Below, in pieces: positions 15,718 through 23,140 of a stretch of DNA of 43,521 nt (position 1 is the stretch's first letter; every line of letters starts with the position of its first letter). This stretch comes from Desulfomonile tiedjei. GTDB lineage: Bacteria > Desulfobacterota > Desulfomonilia > Desulfomonilales > Desulfomonilaceae. Below the pieces are notes generated by a model. That model worked only from the letters and a program-made list of their open reading frames with translations, did no database searches and had not been told where the DNA came from. Where the stretch lies: positions 1 through 43,521 of the forward strand of contig JACRDG010000100.1 of the NCBI GenBank assembly GCA_016218715.1, given 5' to 3'. The translations under genes and the position numbers were made by a program.

Positions 15718-17541
15718 TTAGCCCTTGTACATGGCTCGAATCAGATCTCCGAATTTCTCGTTGATGTATTTTCTCTTCACCTTCATGGTGGGAGTGACCT
15801 CGCCGTCCTCTTCGTACAGCTTTTTCGGGACGATGGTGAACTTCTTGACGGTCTCCACGTGAGAAAGCCCCTTGTTCACCTCCTGCACTTCTCGATCGAT
15901 AAGCTCGATGATCTCCGGACACTTCGTGAGGCTCTCGTAGGTGGTGAAGGGTATCTTGTGATCCTGGGCGTATTGGACGACGTTCTCTTCGTCAATGACG
16001 ATGAGGGCTGCGAGGAATTTCAGCCGGTCGCCCACGACGATGGCGTCATTGACGTACGGGCTGAATTTGAGCTGATTTTCTATGTTCTGGGGCGCGATGT
16101 TCTTGCCGCCCGCGGTAATGATAAGGTCCTTCTTCCGGTCCGTGATCTTCAGGTATCCCCGATTATCGAGCTCACCAACGTCGCCTGAATGCAGCCAGCC
16201 TTCGGTCAGGGTTTCCGCGGTGGCATCCGGGCTGTTGTAATAGCCCATGAAGACGTTCCCGCCCTTGACCAGGATCTCGCCGTCCTCCGCGATGCGCACC
16301 TCCACGCCAGGCAAAGCAGGCCCCACATTGGAGAGTTCGATGTTGTCTCCCTGATGAATGCAGGTCGGGCCGGAGCCCTCGGTCTGGCCGTACACCTCTC
16401 GCAAGGGGACGCCGATACCGTGGAAGTAGCGCAGCACATCCGGCGAAATGGGTGCGGCTCCGGAGACCGCCAGTCGCACCCGATCGAATCCGAGGCGCTC
16501 CCGAAGCTTGTAGAAGACGAGGAGGTTCACGAGGAATCGCATCAGCCGAAGCCATGCAGGAACGCTCTTGCGCTCGAAACGGACCTGCCCGTACTTCTTG
16601 CTGACGGTCTCGGAGAGTCCGTAGACCACCCGCTTGAACCATGTGGCATTGGCAATCCGAATCCGTATGCCGGAATGGTATTTCTCCCAGATCCTGGGAA
16701 CCGCAAAGATCACCGTTGGCGACACCTCGCGGAAGTTGTCCATGACCGTGTCCGGGCTCTCCGTGAAGTTGACCGTGTATCCGAACCGAATCGGCAGGAA
16801 AACGCTGAACATGCGCTCCGCGATGTGGCTGAGCGGCAGGAAGGAGAGCAGTTCGTCGGCCGGTTCGAGAGGAATGGCCGTTCCGATGGACCACGTGGTC
16901 CAAGTTATGTTGCGGTGCGAGAGCATGGCTCCCTTTGGCGGCCCCGTGGTTCCCGAGGTGTAGATGATCAGGGCCATGTCGTCGGGATCTGTATGGGCAA
17001 CCATGTCGCCAAAAAGACTCGGTTCTTTCGCTTCCAGATCCCGGCCCATCTCCAGGAGTTCTTCGAAGGTCATGACCATAGGATCGGAAAAGCTCCGGAG
17101 TCCCTTGGGGTCTATGATTACGATTCGGGTCAGCTCCGGTGTCTGGTCCCTCAACGTTAAAGCCTTGTCGAGCTGCTCCTCGTCTTCGGCTATGAACACC
17201 TTTGCGCCGGAATGGCCGACGACGTACTCACATTGCTGGGCCGCGCTGGTGGTGTAGATCCCGACGGTAACCGCGCCGATCGCCATGGTGGCCAGGTCAG
17301 AATACAGCCACTCAGGCCGGTTTTCACCGATGACGGCCACCCGGTCCCCTCGCCCGACCCCCAGGGAAACGAGGCCGAGGCAGGTGAGACGGACATTGTC
17401 GAGATACTCCTGCCAGGTGATGTCTCGCCAGATTCCCAGGTACTTGTATCGCATGGCCACCTTGTCCGGGTGCCGCGATACTCGTTCCCGGAACATCTTC
17501 GGCATCGTGGAGTATTCTTCCGTGATCACGTGGTCCTGCAA
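15718..17541 (-). CDS. Long-chain-type acyl-CoA synthetase (AMP-forming) of the liv operon
   Basis: This roughly 607-residue adenylate-forming enzyme has the FACS-type layout: N-terminal domain starting near PDKVAMRYKYLGIWRDITW, the P-loop YTSGTTGPPKGAMLSH, PLSHIAERM, AVPRIWEKYHSG, the VYGQTEGSGP motif, the hinge SGDVGELDNRGYLKITDRKK and the C-terminal motif with PTMKVKRKYI. It converts a fatty, aromatic or other organic acid to its CoA ester. The gene is last in an operon with five Liv-type ABC genes, so its substrate is probably what that transporter imports. The start is ambiguous: a GTG at 17580 has no ribosome site, while a TTG at 17539-17541 has AAGGA seven bases upstream and fits homologous N-termini better. 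Confidence 0.9.
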   Translation of the reverse strand: MQDHVITEEYSTMPKMFRERVSRHPDKVAMRYKYLGIWRDITWQEYLDNVRLTCLGLVSLGVGRGDRVAVIGENRPEWLYSDLATMAIGAVTVGIYTTSAAQQCEYVVGHSGAKVFIAEDEEQLDKALTLRDQTPELTRIVIIDPKGLRSFSDPMVMTFEELLEMGRDLEAKEPSLFGDMVAHTDPDDMALIIYTSGTTGPPKGAMLSHRNITWTTWSIGTAIPLEPADELLSFLPLSHIAERMFSVFLPIRFGYTVNFTESPDTVMDNFREVSPTVIFAVPRIWEKYHSGIRIRIANATWFKRVVYGLSETVSKKYGQVRFERKSVPAWLRLMRFLVNLLVFYKLRERLGFDRVRLAVSGAAPISPDVLRYFHGIGVPLREVYGQTEGSGPTCIHQGDNIELSNVGPALPGVEVRIAEDGEILVKGGNVFMGYYNSPDATAETLTEGWLHSGDVGELDNRGYLKITDRKKDLIITAGGKNIAPQNIENQLKFSPYVNDAIVVGDRLKFLAALIVIDEENVVQYAQDHKIPFTTYESLTKCPEIIELIDREVQEVNKGLSHVETVKKFTIVPKKLYEEDGEVTPTMKVKRKYINEKFGDLIRAMYKG

Positions 17542-17628
17542 CGCATAATCCTTTCCAACAAAGGAGGTTCTCCGGTACACGAAAATGTCACTTCGTCTGC
17601 GAAAGACAGCCGCAAGAAGCGAGCCGAC

Positions 17629-18393
17629 TCATCGCCAGCGCTTCTTCCTCTTGTAGCGCTGATACCCCTTCACCGAGGTCTCCGTGTTCATGCCGAGGTA
17701 GAACTCCTGAACGTCCTCATCCTCCATGAGCTTTTCCGGGGGACCTTCCAGCACGATCCGCCCCGTTTCCATGATGAACGCGTGGTGAGCCACGCTGAGC
17801 GCCTTGCGGGCGTTCTGTTCCACGAGGAGGATCGTGGTCCCGTCCTCGTTGATGGACCGGATGATGCGGAAAATCTCGCTAACGAGCAGGGGCGACAGAC
17901 CCAGAGATGGCTCGTCGAGTATCATGAGGCTCGGCCTCGACATGAGCGCTCTGGCAATGGCCAGCATCTGCTGTTCCCCTCCGGAGAGAGTGCCGGCCTG
18001 CTGTTTGACGCGTTCCTTCAGGACGGGGAAGTAGGAGAAGACGCGGTCGAGGTCTTGATCGATGCCCCTGTCTCTCCTCGTGTATGCCCCCATCATGAGG
18101 TTCTCTTTGAGCGTCAGCTCCGGGAAGACTTCCCGACCTTCGGGAACGTACGCGATTCCAAGACGCACGATGTGTTCCGTCTGCATCCCGTCGATACGCT
18201 CGCCCTTGAACCAGATGGAGCCCTTTTCCGGCTGATCGTCCAGGTACCCCATGATGGTCTTGAGCGTGGTGCTCTTGCCCGCGCCGTTGGCTCCGAGAAT
18301 GGCCCGGATCTGCCCTTCTTCCACGGTCAGGGAGAGTCCGCGCACCACCATGACTTTGCCGTAATAGATTTCTACGTTCTTGGTTTCAAGCAT
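17629..18393 (-). CDS. livF: Branched-chain amino-acid-type ABC transporter ATPase LivF
   Basis: A 254-residue cytosolic ABC ATPase. It has Walker A GANGAGKST (about residues 34-42), a LivF-typical AYVPEGREVFPELTLKENL segment, signature LSGGEQQMLAIARALM, Walker B LMILDEPSLGLSP and the H-loop region LLVEQNARKAL. The Q of the E-Q-N segment and LGLSP are characteristic of LivF rather than LivG. A basic tail (YKRKKRWR) ends the protein. It pairs with LivG to power import through LivH and LivM. It lies 70 bp after livG. A weak GAGG is the only ribosome-site-like sequence before the ATG. Confidence 0.95.
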   Translation of the reverse strand: MLETKNVEIYYGKVMVVRGLSLTVEEGQIRAILGANGAGKSTTLKTIMGYLDDQPEKGSIWFKGERIDGMQTEHIVRLGIAYVPEGREVFPELTLKENLMMGAYTRRDRGIDQDLDRVFSYFPVLKERVKQQAGTLSGGEQQMLAIARALMSRPSLMILDEPSLGLSPLLVSEIFRIIRSINEDGTTILLVEQNARKALSVAHHAFIMETGRIVLEGPPEKLMEDEDVQEFYLGMNTETSVKGYQRYKRKKRWR

Positions 18394-18463
18394 GACGATC
18401 GGCCGTGCAACCTCGCTGCAACATTGCGGAGCTGGTATGGGAAGCTTGTTTCATCTCTGTTTC

Positions 18464-19234
18464 TCAGTCCCGTCCAAGGTATGCTTCGAGCACTCCCGGA
18501 TGGTTTCGGACCTCTTCAGGCATCCCCTGAATGAGTTTCACGCCGAAATTCAAAGCCAAGATTTCGTCCGAAACCGTCATCACCAGGTTCATGTCGTGCT
18601 CGACCATTACGATGGACACGTCAAAGTCGTCCCGGATGTCCCTGATCCAGAACATCATATCGCGCTTCTCTTCCTGATTCATCCCGGCAGACGGTTCGTC
18701 CAGGAGCAACAGGGTCGGCTCCATGGCGAGCGCTCTCCCGAGTTCCACAAGCTTTCGGGTGCCGTACGGGAGGGCCGCGACGGGCACATTCCTGGCGGAT
18801 TCTATTTCCAGGAATTCTATGATTCGTTCGACACGCTCCCTATGGGCAGATTCCTCCTTGGCAGCGGGGGAATGCTTTCCCAGGAGCAAGGCTCCCGTGA
18901 GTATGCCGGTCCTCATGTGCATGTGGCGGCCGAGGAGCAGATTGTCCATGGTCGAGAGATGAGCGAACAGCTCGATATTCTGGAACGTGCGGGCGACTCC
19001 CATTCGGGCGGTCTGATGGGGCCGCTTCCCGATGAGATCCTGCCCGTTGAACAGGATTCGGCCTTTGTGTGGGCGATAGATCCCGGTGACACAGTTGAAA
19101 ATAGTCGTCTTTCCTGCGCCGTTGGGGCCGATGATGGAGAAGATCTTCCCTTTCTCCACAACCATAGAGACCCCACTGAGCGCAGCGATTCCACCGAACG
19201 ATATCCACAAGTCCTCTATGGAGAGAAGAGCCAT
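18464..19234 (-). CDS. livG: Branched-chain amino-acid-type ABC transporter ATPase LivG
   Basis: A 256-residue ABC ATPase with Walker A GPNGAGKTT, the LivG-typical VARTFQNIELFAHLSTMDNL, a degenerate signature region ALPYGTRKLVELGRALAME, Walker B LLLDEPSAGMNQEE and VMVEHDMNLVMTVSD. The replacement of LSGGQ by PYGTRK is common in this family. The ATG is preceded by AGAGG. It forms a heterodimeric ATPase with LivF. The 129 bp between livK and livG contain a strong hairpin, described separately. Confidence 0.95.
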   Translation of the reverse strand: MALLSIEDLWISFGGIAALSGVSMVVEKGKIFSIIGPNGAGKTTIFNCVTGIYRPHKGRILFNGQDLIGKRPHQTARMGVARTFQNIELFAHLSTMDNLLLGRHMHMRTGILTGALLLGKHSPAAKEESAHRERVERIIEFLEIESARNVPVAALPYGTRKLVELGRALAMEPTLLLLDEPSAGMNQEEKRDMMFWIRDIRDDFDVSIVMVEHDMNLVMTVSDEILALNFGVKLIQGMPEEVRNHPGVLEAYLGRD

Positions 19235-19303
19235 AAAACCTCTACGCGTGGGTGCAAATTCAACCTATGCCCTGATATTCAGGGGGTGGGCTGTCAGCCC
19301 GCA

Positions 19304-19338
19304 GGGAGGAGACTCTGTTTGCAGAGACGACTCCTCCC
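19304..19338 (-). other. Strong intercistronic hairpin between livK and livG
   Basis: Two nested perfect stems are visible: GGGAGGAG (19304-19311) with CTCCTCCC (19331-19338), and inside it CTCTG (19313-19317) with CAGAG (19322-19326), with a four-base loop. It lies 25 bp downstream of the livK stop codon on the transcript. There is no U-run. Such a stem commonly protects the upstream message or partly ends transcription, which would give more binding protein than ATPase. Confidence 0.6.
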
Positions 19339-19363
19339 CGCTGGGACATCGTTACAACAAGCC

Positions 19364-20551
19364 CTATTTCCCTTCCGGGTAGGTCAGCCAGTCCGAGATC
19401 TTGAGTGCCTGGCCTTGAGGTCCGCACTTGGAAAGGAAGACTGACTTCATGCCCTGATGATCTTGGGGAGTGAAGGTGCAGTCATGTCCGATCCAGTCGT
19501 TCCAGTGCTGAATCGTTTCCATGGCCTTGACGAACGTATCGGGGTTCAGGTCTTTCCCTGCCCGGCGCAGGCCCTCCACCATGGGTTCCACGAACATGAA
19601 ACCGGCGATGAAGAAGACCCCGGTATTCTGCTCGTTGGCTGCGAACTTCTTCTGGGCCTCCAGATATTTCTTCACCTTGGGATTGTCCATGTCGAGGAAG
19701 TTTGCGTAGATGACCCCTTCCCACAGCCCCTTGGTGAGCTTGTACATCAGGGGAGCGTCGGAGAGAGTCGAGCTTGCTATCCACTGCGGCTGAAAACCCG
19801 CAGCCTTGGCCTGACCCAGAATGGTGGCCGCATGCTTCGGCAAGACCCACAGGATCACCGCGTCCGCACCGCTCTCCTTGAGCTTCAACGCATGGGACTT
19901 CAGATCGGTATCGGTCACTTCCACGGGTACTTCAGCCGCCAGCTTGATGCCTTTCTTGTCCAGATACTTCTTCGCGCCTTCAAGCCCTTCCTTCCCGTAA
20001 TCGTCGTTCTGGTAGAAGAAGCCGATCTTCTTCAGATTGAGCTTTTCCGTAGCGTATTGGGTAAGGACATAGGCTTCGTCCGTGTAGCGGGGATACAGGG
20101 CAAACAGGTACTTCTGGAACGGCTCGGTCCAGTGCCGCGACCCTGTGGCGGGACCGACCCAGGGGACCTTGTTCTCCATCAGGTAGTCACGTACGGCCAT
20201 GCCGGGCGACGTGCCTACGCCGCACGCAACACCGAATACACCGATGTCCTCCACGAATTCCTTGGCGATGGCCTTGGTCTTCGCCGGCTGGTACGCGTCG
20301 TCCCGGAGGACGTACTTGATTTTGCGGCCGTTGATACCGCCTTCTTCGTTGATCATGTCAAAATAGACCCCGCTGCCTCGGGCCACCGCGCCCCAGAGCG
20401 CGGCCGGACCGGTCTGGGGACCCCATTGACCGATGATGATCTCCGTATCCGTCACCCCCCGGACCTTTTCCGCAGCGGAGACCGCGCAGAAAGCTCCAGC
20501 CAGAAGCACGAGACAGACCATCGACACCGAAATCACGAGACTTTTCTTCAT
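19364..20551 (-). CDS. livK: Periplasmic substrate-binding protein (LivK/Peripla_BP_6 family)
   Basis: This 395-residue type I periplasmic binding protein captures the substrate for the LivHMGF importer. It begins with a clear Sec signal peptide (MKKSLVISVSMVCLVLLAG, cleavage near AVSA-AE). The mature start GVTDTEIIIGQWGPQTGPAA is the first strand and ligand-binding loop typical of the family; GGINGRKIKYVLRDD and the IGFFYQNDDYGKEG second-domain entry follow. The ATG at 20551 has GGAGGAGA just upstream; an upstream extension to 20632 lacks one and would displace the signal peptide. Sequence of this subfamily does not allow amino acids, aromatic acids and other carboxylates to be distinguished; the acyl-CoA synthetase in the operon favours an organic acid. 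Confidence 0.93.
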   Translation of the reverse strand: MKKSLVISVSMVCLVLLAGAFCAVSAAEKVRGVTDTEIIIGQWGPQTGPAALWGAVARGSGVYFDMINEEGGINGRKIKYVLRDDAYQPAKTKAIAKEFVEDIGVFGVACGVGTSPGMAVRDYLMENKVPWVGPATGSRHWTEPFQKYLFALYPRYTDEAYVLTQYATEKLNLKKIGFFYQNDDYGKEGLEGAKKYLDKKGIKLAAEVPVEVTDTDLKSHALKLKESGADAVILWVLPKHAATILGQAKAAGFQPQWIASSTLSDAPLMYKLTKGLWEGVIYANFLDMDNPKVKKYLEAQKKFAANEQNTGVFFIAGFMFVEPMVEGLRRAGKDLNPDTFVKAMETIQHWNDWIGHDCTFTPQDHQGMKSVFLSKCGPQGQALKISDWLTYPEGK

Positions 20552-20615
20552 ATTCTCTCCTCCTTCATGTGACCGGTAATCTTTGAAGGCTGAAAACAGA
20601 GATTCCGGCGCCGCG

Positions 20616-21494
20616 TCAGACCTTCCGTTCAAAGTGTCTCACAAAAAGCCCGGAAGGCTTCACACACAGGATCAACACAATGACGCCGAATGCCACGACT
20701 GATTTGAACTCCAGCGATACGTATCCGCCGAAGAAATTTTCGATGAGGCCGAGAAGATACCCTCCCAATGCCGCTCCGGGGAGGCTGGTCATGCCGCCGA
20801 GCACGGCGCCGGCAAAACCCTTGAGCATGGGGTCGAGCATCATGTTTGGATCGAGGGTGGAGATCGGAGCGATCAGCATCCCCGCGACCGCACCGGTCAC
20901 CGAACTGAGTCCCCAGGTGAAGGAGAGGACTCGACGCGTCGGGATGCCCATGGCCTTGGCCGCGAAATGGTTTTGCTGGACAGCCTTCATGGCCACTCCC
21001 AGCTTCGTGAACCGAAAGAACAGGAAGAGCAACAGCATGAGCACGAGGCTCGTCACGAAGGTCCACAAGTTGATTTCCGTGATCATGACGCCGCCCGGAC
21101 TGATCCCCGAGTACTCCGAAAAAGGGACCGGGAACGGATTCTGGTTGGCTCCCCACTTCCAGCCCGCGAGCCCGTAGAGAATCATTTCCGCGCCCAAGGT
21201 GATGACGATCAACCCGAGGATGGACGGGTCTTTGGCCGGCCGCAGGAAGGCAACTTCGAGGATCATCCCGAGCACCAGAGCAAAGAGCAGCGTAATCCCC
21301 GCGGTTGGCCAGAAGCCCAGGTTGTAGGTGTTCATGAGGCTATAGGCCACGAAGGTGGAAATCATGGCCATCTCGCCCTGAGCAAAGTTCGGGACTTCGG
21401 AGGTCTTGTAGATGATAACCATCGCGAGGGCCACAAGCGCATAGCAGGCCCCGATGGACAGCCCCCCTATGACCAGATCGAAGAAGAAATTCAT
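20616..21494 (-). CDS. livH: Branched-chain amino-acid-type ABC permease LivH
   Basis: A 292-residue integral membrane permease with about eight hydrophobic helices. LivH-type features are the N-terminal LVIGGLSIGACYALVALAMV, NFAQGEMAMISTFVAY near residue 36 and the cytoplasmic ATPase-contacting loop MKAVQQNHFAAKAMGIPTRR, followed by FAGAVLGGMTSLPGAALGGYL. It makes the transmembrane pore with LivM. The ATG has AGGAGAGG some 8-13 bases upstream. The gene ends 64 bp before livK and begins 99 bp after livM. Confidence 0.94.
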   Translation of the reverse strand: MNFFFDLVIGGLSIGACYALVALAMVIIYKTSEVPNFAQGEMAMISTFVAYSLMNTYNLGFWPTAGITLLFALVLGMILEVAFLRPAKDPSILGLIVITLGAEMILYGLAGWKWGANQNPFPVPFSEYSGISPGGVMITEINLWTFVTSLVLMLLLFLFFRFTKLGVAMKAVQQNHFAAKAMGIPTRRVLSFTWGLSSVTGAVAGMLIAPISTLDPNMMLDPMLKGFAGAVLGGMTSLPGAALGGYLLGLIENFFGGYVSLEFKSVVAFGVIVLILCVKPSGLFVRHFERKV

Positions 21495-21593
21495 CTTTGC
21501 TTGCCTCTCCTGCTCGCCGCTGGCCCAGCATGCGGCCTCGGCATTGACCTCCGCCTTGTTCGTTGTCGAGTCCCTGAGTTCCCCATGCCCGTT

Positions 21594-22643
21594 TTAAAAC
21601 GGCCACATCCTCCAGTAGCGCTTGCAGCGCAGGTAGATGCCGTGCACGCCGAGCGGCTCGAATACTACGATCCCGATCATAATGGCCCCGAAGACGATGC
21701 TCTGGATATTCGGCAATCCCTCGGTGGTGAAATACCGCTTCGAGATTTCGATGAGAAAAGGCCCGATCAAGGGAGCCTCTTGAATGATCTGAAGCTTGAG
21801 TTGCAAGTACGTGAGGAGCGCTGCTCCCAGGATGGAGCCCATGACCGAGCCGAGACCGCCTACGATAATCATGGCAAGAAAGGTGATGGAAAGGATCAGG
21901 TTGAAGCTCCCCGCTGATACGTGCTCCAGAGCGAAAGCCATCAACGCGCCGGCCACGCCGGTGTAGAACGCGCTCACCGCGAAGGCGAGGGTCTTGTACC
22001 AGCTGATGTTGATTCCCATGGCCTCGGCCGCGATTTCACTGTCTCTGATCGCCACGAAGGCGCGGCCGACGCGCGTCTTCATGAGATTGACCGCGGCCAG
22101 AGTAAGGACCACTGCCACGATCATGATCACGCCATACTGTCTCGGACCGGTATCGGCAATAAACCCGAGGAAGGACATCTTGGGGGCGTGAATGCCCATG
22201 TGGCCACCGGTGAAATCCGAGTGGCCGATCATTTGCGTGACGGCCATGCCGAATCCCAGCGTTGCAATGGCCAGATAAGGCCCTTCCAGTCTCAGCGAAG
22301 GCAGCCCCAGAAGGAAACCGAAGAAGGCCGCGATCAACCCCGCCGCGGGCAAAGCCAGAACAAAGGGGAGCCCGGCCTTAACCATGAGCAGAATGCAACT
22401 GTAGGCTCCAATGGCGAAGAATCCCGCGTGACCGAGCGAGATCTGGCCGGTGTACCCGACCAGGATGTTCAGTCCGATGGCAACGATTGCATGGATGGCT
22501 ATAAGGTTGAGCACGTACAGGGCGTAGTCCCCGACGAGAAAGGGGATGGACGCGAGCGCGGCGAGGAAGAGAACCGTCAGCGCCAGTGCCGTGTTCGTCT
22601 TGAAGAGCTCCACGTCCTCATAGTAGTGCCGTTTCATGTCCAT
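21594..22643 (-). CDS. livM: Branched-chain amino-acid-type ABC permease LivM
   Basis: A 349-residue membrane permease with about nine or ten hydrophobic helices, partner of LivH. Typical features are LNILVGYTGQISLGHAGFFAIGA near residue 60, the loop VGRAFVAIRDSEIAAEAMGINISWYK that couples to the ATPases, and IVGGLGSVMGSILGAALL. The start at 22643 (MDMKRHYY) and an ATG two codons later are both possible; neither has a strong ribosome site. It is the first gene of the liv operon, and a predicted promoter lies about 110 bp upstream. Confidence 0.94.
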   Translation of the reverse strand: MDMKRHYYEDVELFKTNTALALTVLFLAALASIPFLVGDYALYVLNLIAIHAIVAIGLNILVGYTGQISLGHAGFFAIGAYSCILLMVKAGLPFVLALPAAGLIAAFFGFLLGLPSLRLEGPYLAIATLGFGMAVTQMIGHSDFTGGHMGIHAPKMSFLGFIADTGPRQYGVIMIVAVVLTLAAVNLMKTRVGRAFVAIRDSEIAAEAMGINISWYKTLAFAVSAFYTGVAGALMAFALEHVSAGSFNLILSITFLAMIIVGGLGSVMGSILGAALLTYLQLKLQIIQEAPLIGPFLIEISKRYFTTEGLPNIQSIVFGAIMIGIVVFEPLGVHGIYLRCKRYWRMWPF

Positions 22644-22751
22644 GGCATGAACCCCGAGTGCTGCAATGCCTGACCCTCCGCACTGACTTGTCGTTTAGGG
22701 AACCGTACTAACAGCCGCATGAAATCCAATAGGGATCGCGACAAAGGCAAT

Positions 22752-22781
22752 GGAATACCAAAGAGAGGCCTCCAATGTCAA
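22752..22781 (-). promoter_or_regulatory. Predicted promoter of the liv operon
   Basis: On the minus strand a perfect TTGACA (22781-22776) is followed after 18 bases by TATTCC (22757-22752), which is preceded by TGG and so resembles an extended -10. Transcription would begin about 100 nt before livM. The -10 is weak by consensus. Confidence 0.4.
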
Positions 22782-23041
22782 GAAATTCTCTTGGCATGAG
22801 GGAGCGGTCGTTCACGTCAGTGAACTGGGTTGTGAGAGCGACTTCCGTCTGCCGAAAGCGTTATGGGCGGCACACGGGAACTGTCAGGAACTATCGCAGG
22901 CAACCCTGCCGTACCGCGGCCGAACTTTCTTTCCATCCTCAACCCAATTTGACTCACTTGCCAATCCTCGACAAGCGATTGTGGTATGCCTTTGCTTTCC
23001 GCGACGGCCGCTGGGAAAGGTCGCCCGCGGACGGGAAGTCC

Positions 23042-23070
23042 TTGACAACCAGGGGTGTCAAAGATAAAAA
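23042..23070 (+). promoter_or_regulatory. Predicted promoter of the giant kinase gene, with an overlapping dyad
   Basis: A perfect -35 TTGACA (23042-23047) is followed after 17 bases by TAAAAA (23065-23070), about 70 nt before the kinase start codon. The -35 hexamer is one arm of a dyad, TTGACA-8 bases-TGTCAA (23042-23061), with 16 of 20 positions symmetric. The second arm fills the spacer, a position where a bound repressor would block polymerase. Confidence 0.5.
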
Positions 23071-23140
23071 TGTGAGTGGAACGGCTGTGAGTTGGGTTAA
23101 ATCTATTTGAACCTTCTACTGTGTAGTTCGGCTTCATCAC

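Larger units (their letters stand above)
22644..23140. other. Divergent control region between the liv operon and the giant kinase gene
   Basis: These 497 bases separate two divergent units. Short open frames exist on both strands, but none has a recognisable product or good ribosome site, so I do not call a gene. Two promoter-like pairs are recognisable, one facing each way (separate entries), and the right-hand one is embedded in a dyad. Confidence 0.5.

Noticed and set aside
17212-20572. Long plus-strand frames (440, 354 and 371 residues) opposite livF, livG and livK
   Set aside because: The minus-strand genes have complete family motifs; these frames have none and are shadows.
22791-22808. 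TTGGCATGAGGGAGC considered as a sigma-54 site
   Set aside because: GG and GC are nine rather than ten bases apart and the TTGC element is absent.
22750-23110. Short overlapping plus-strand frames in the liv/kinase spacer
   Set aside because: No recognisable product, no ribosome site, and they overlap the predicted promoters.
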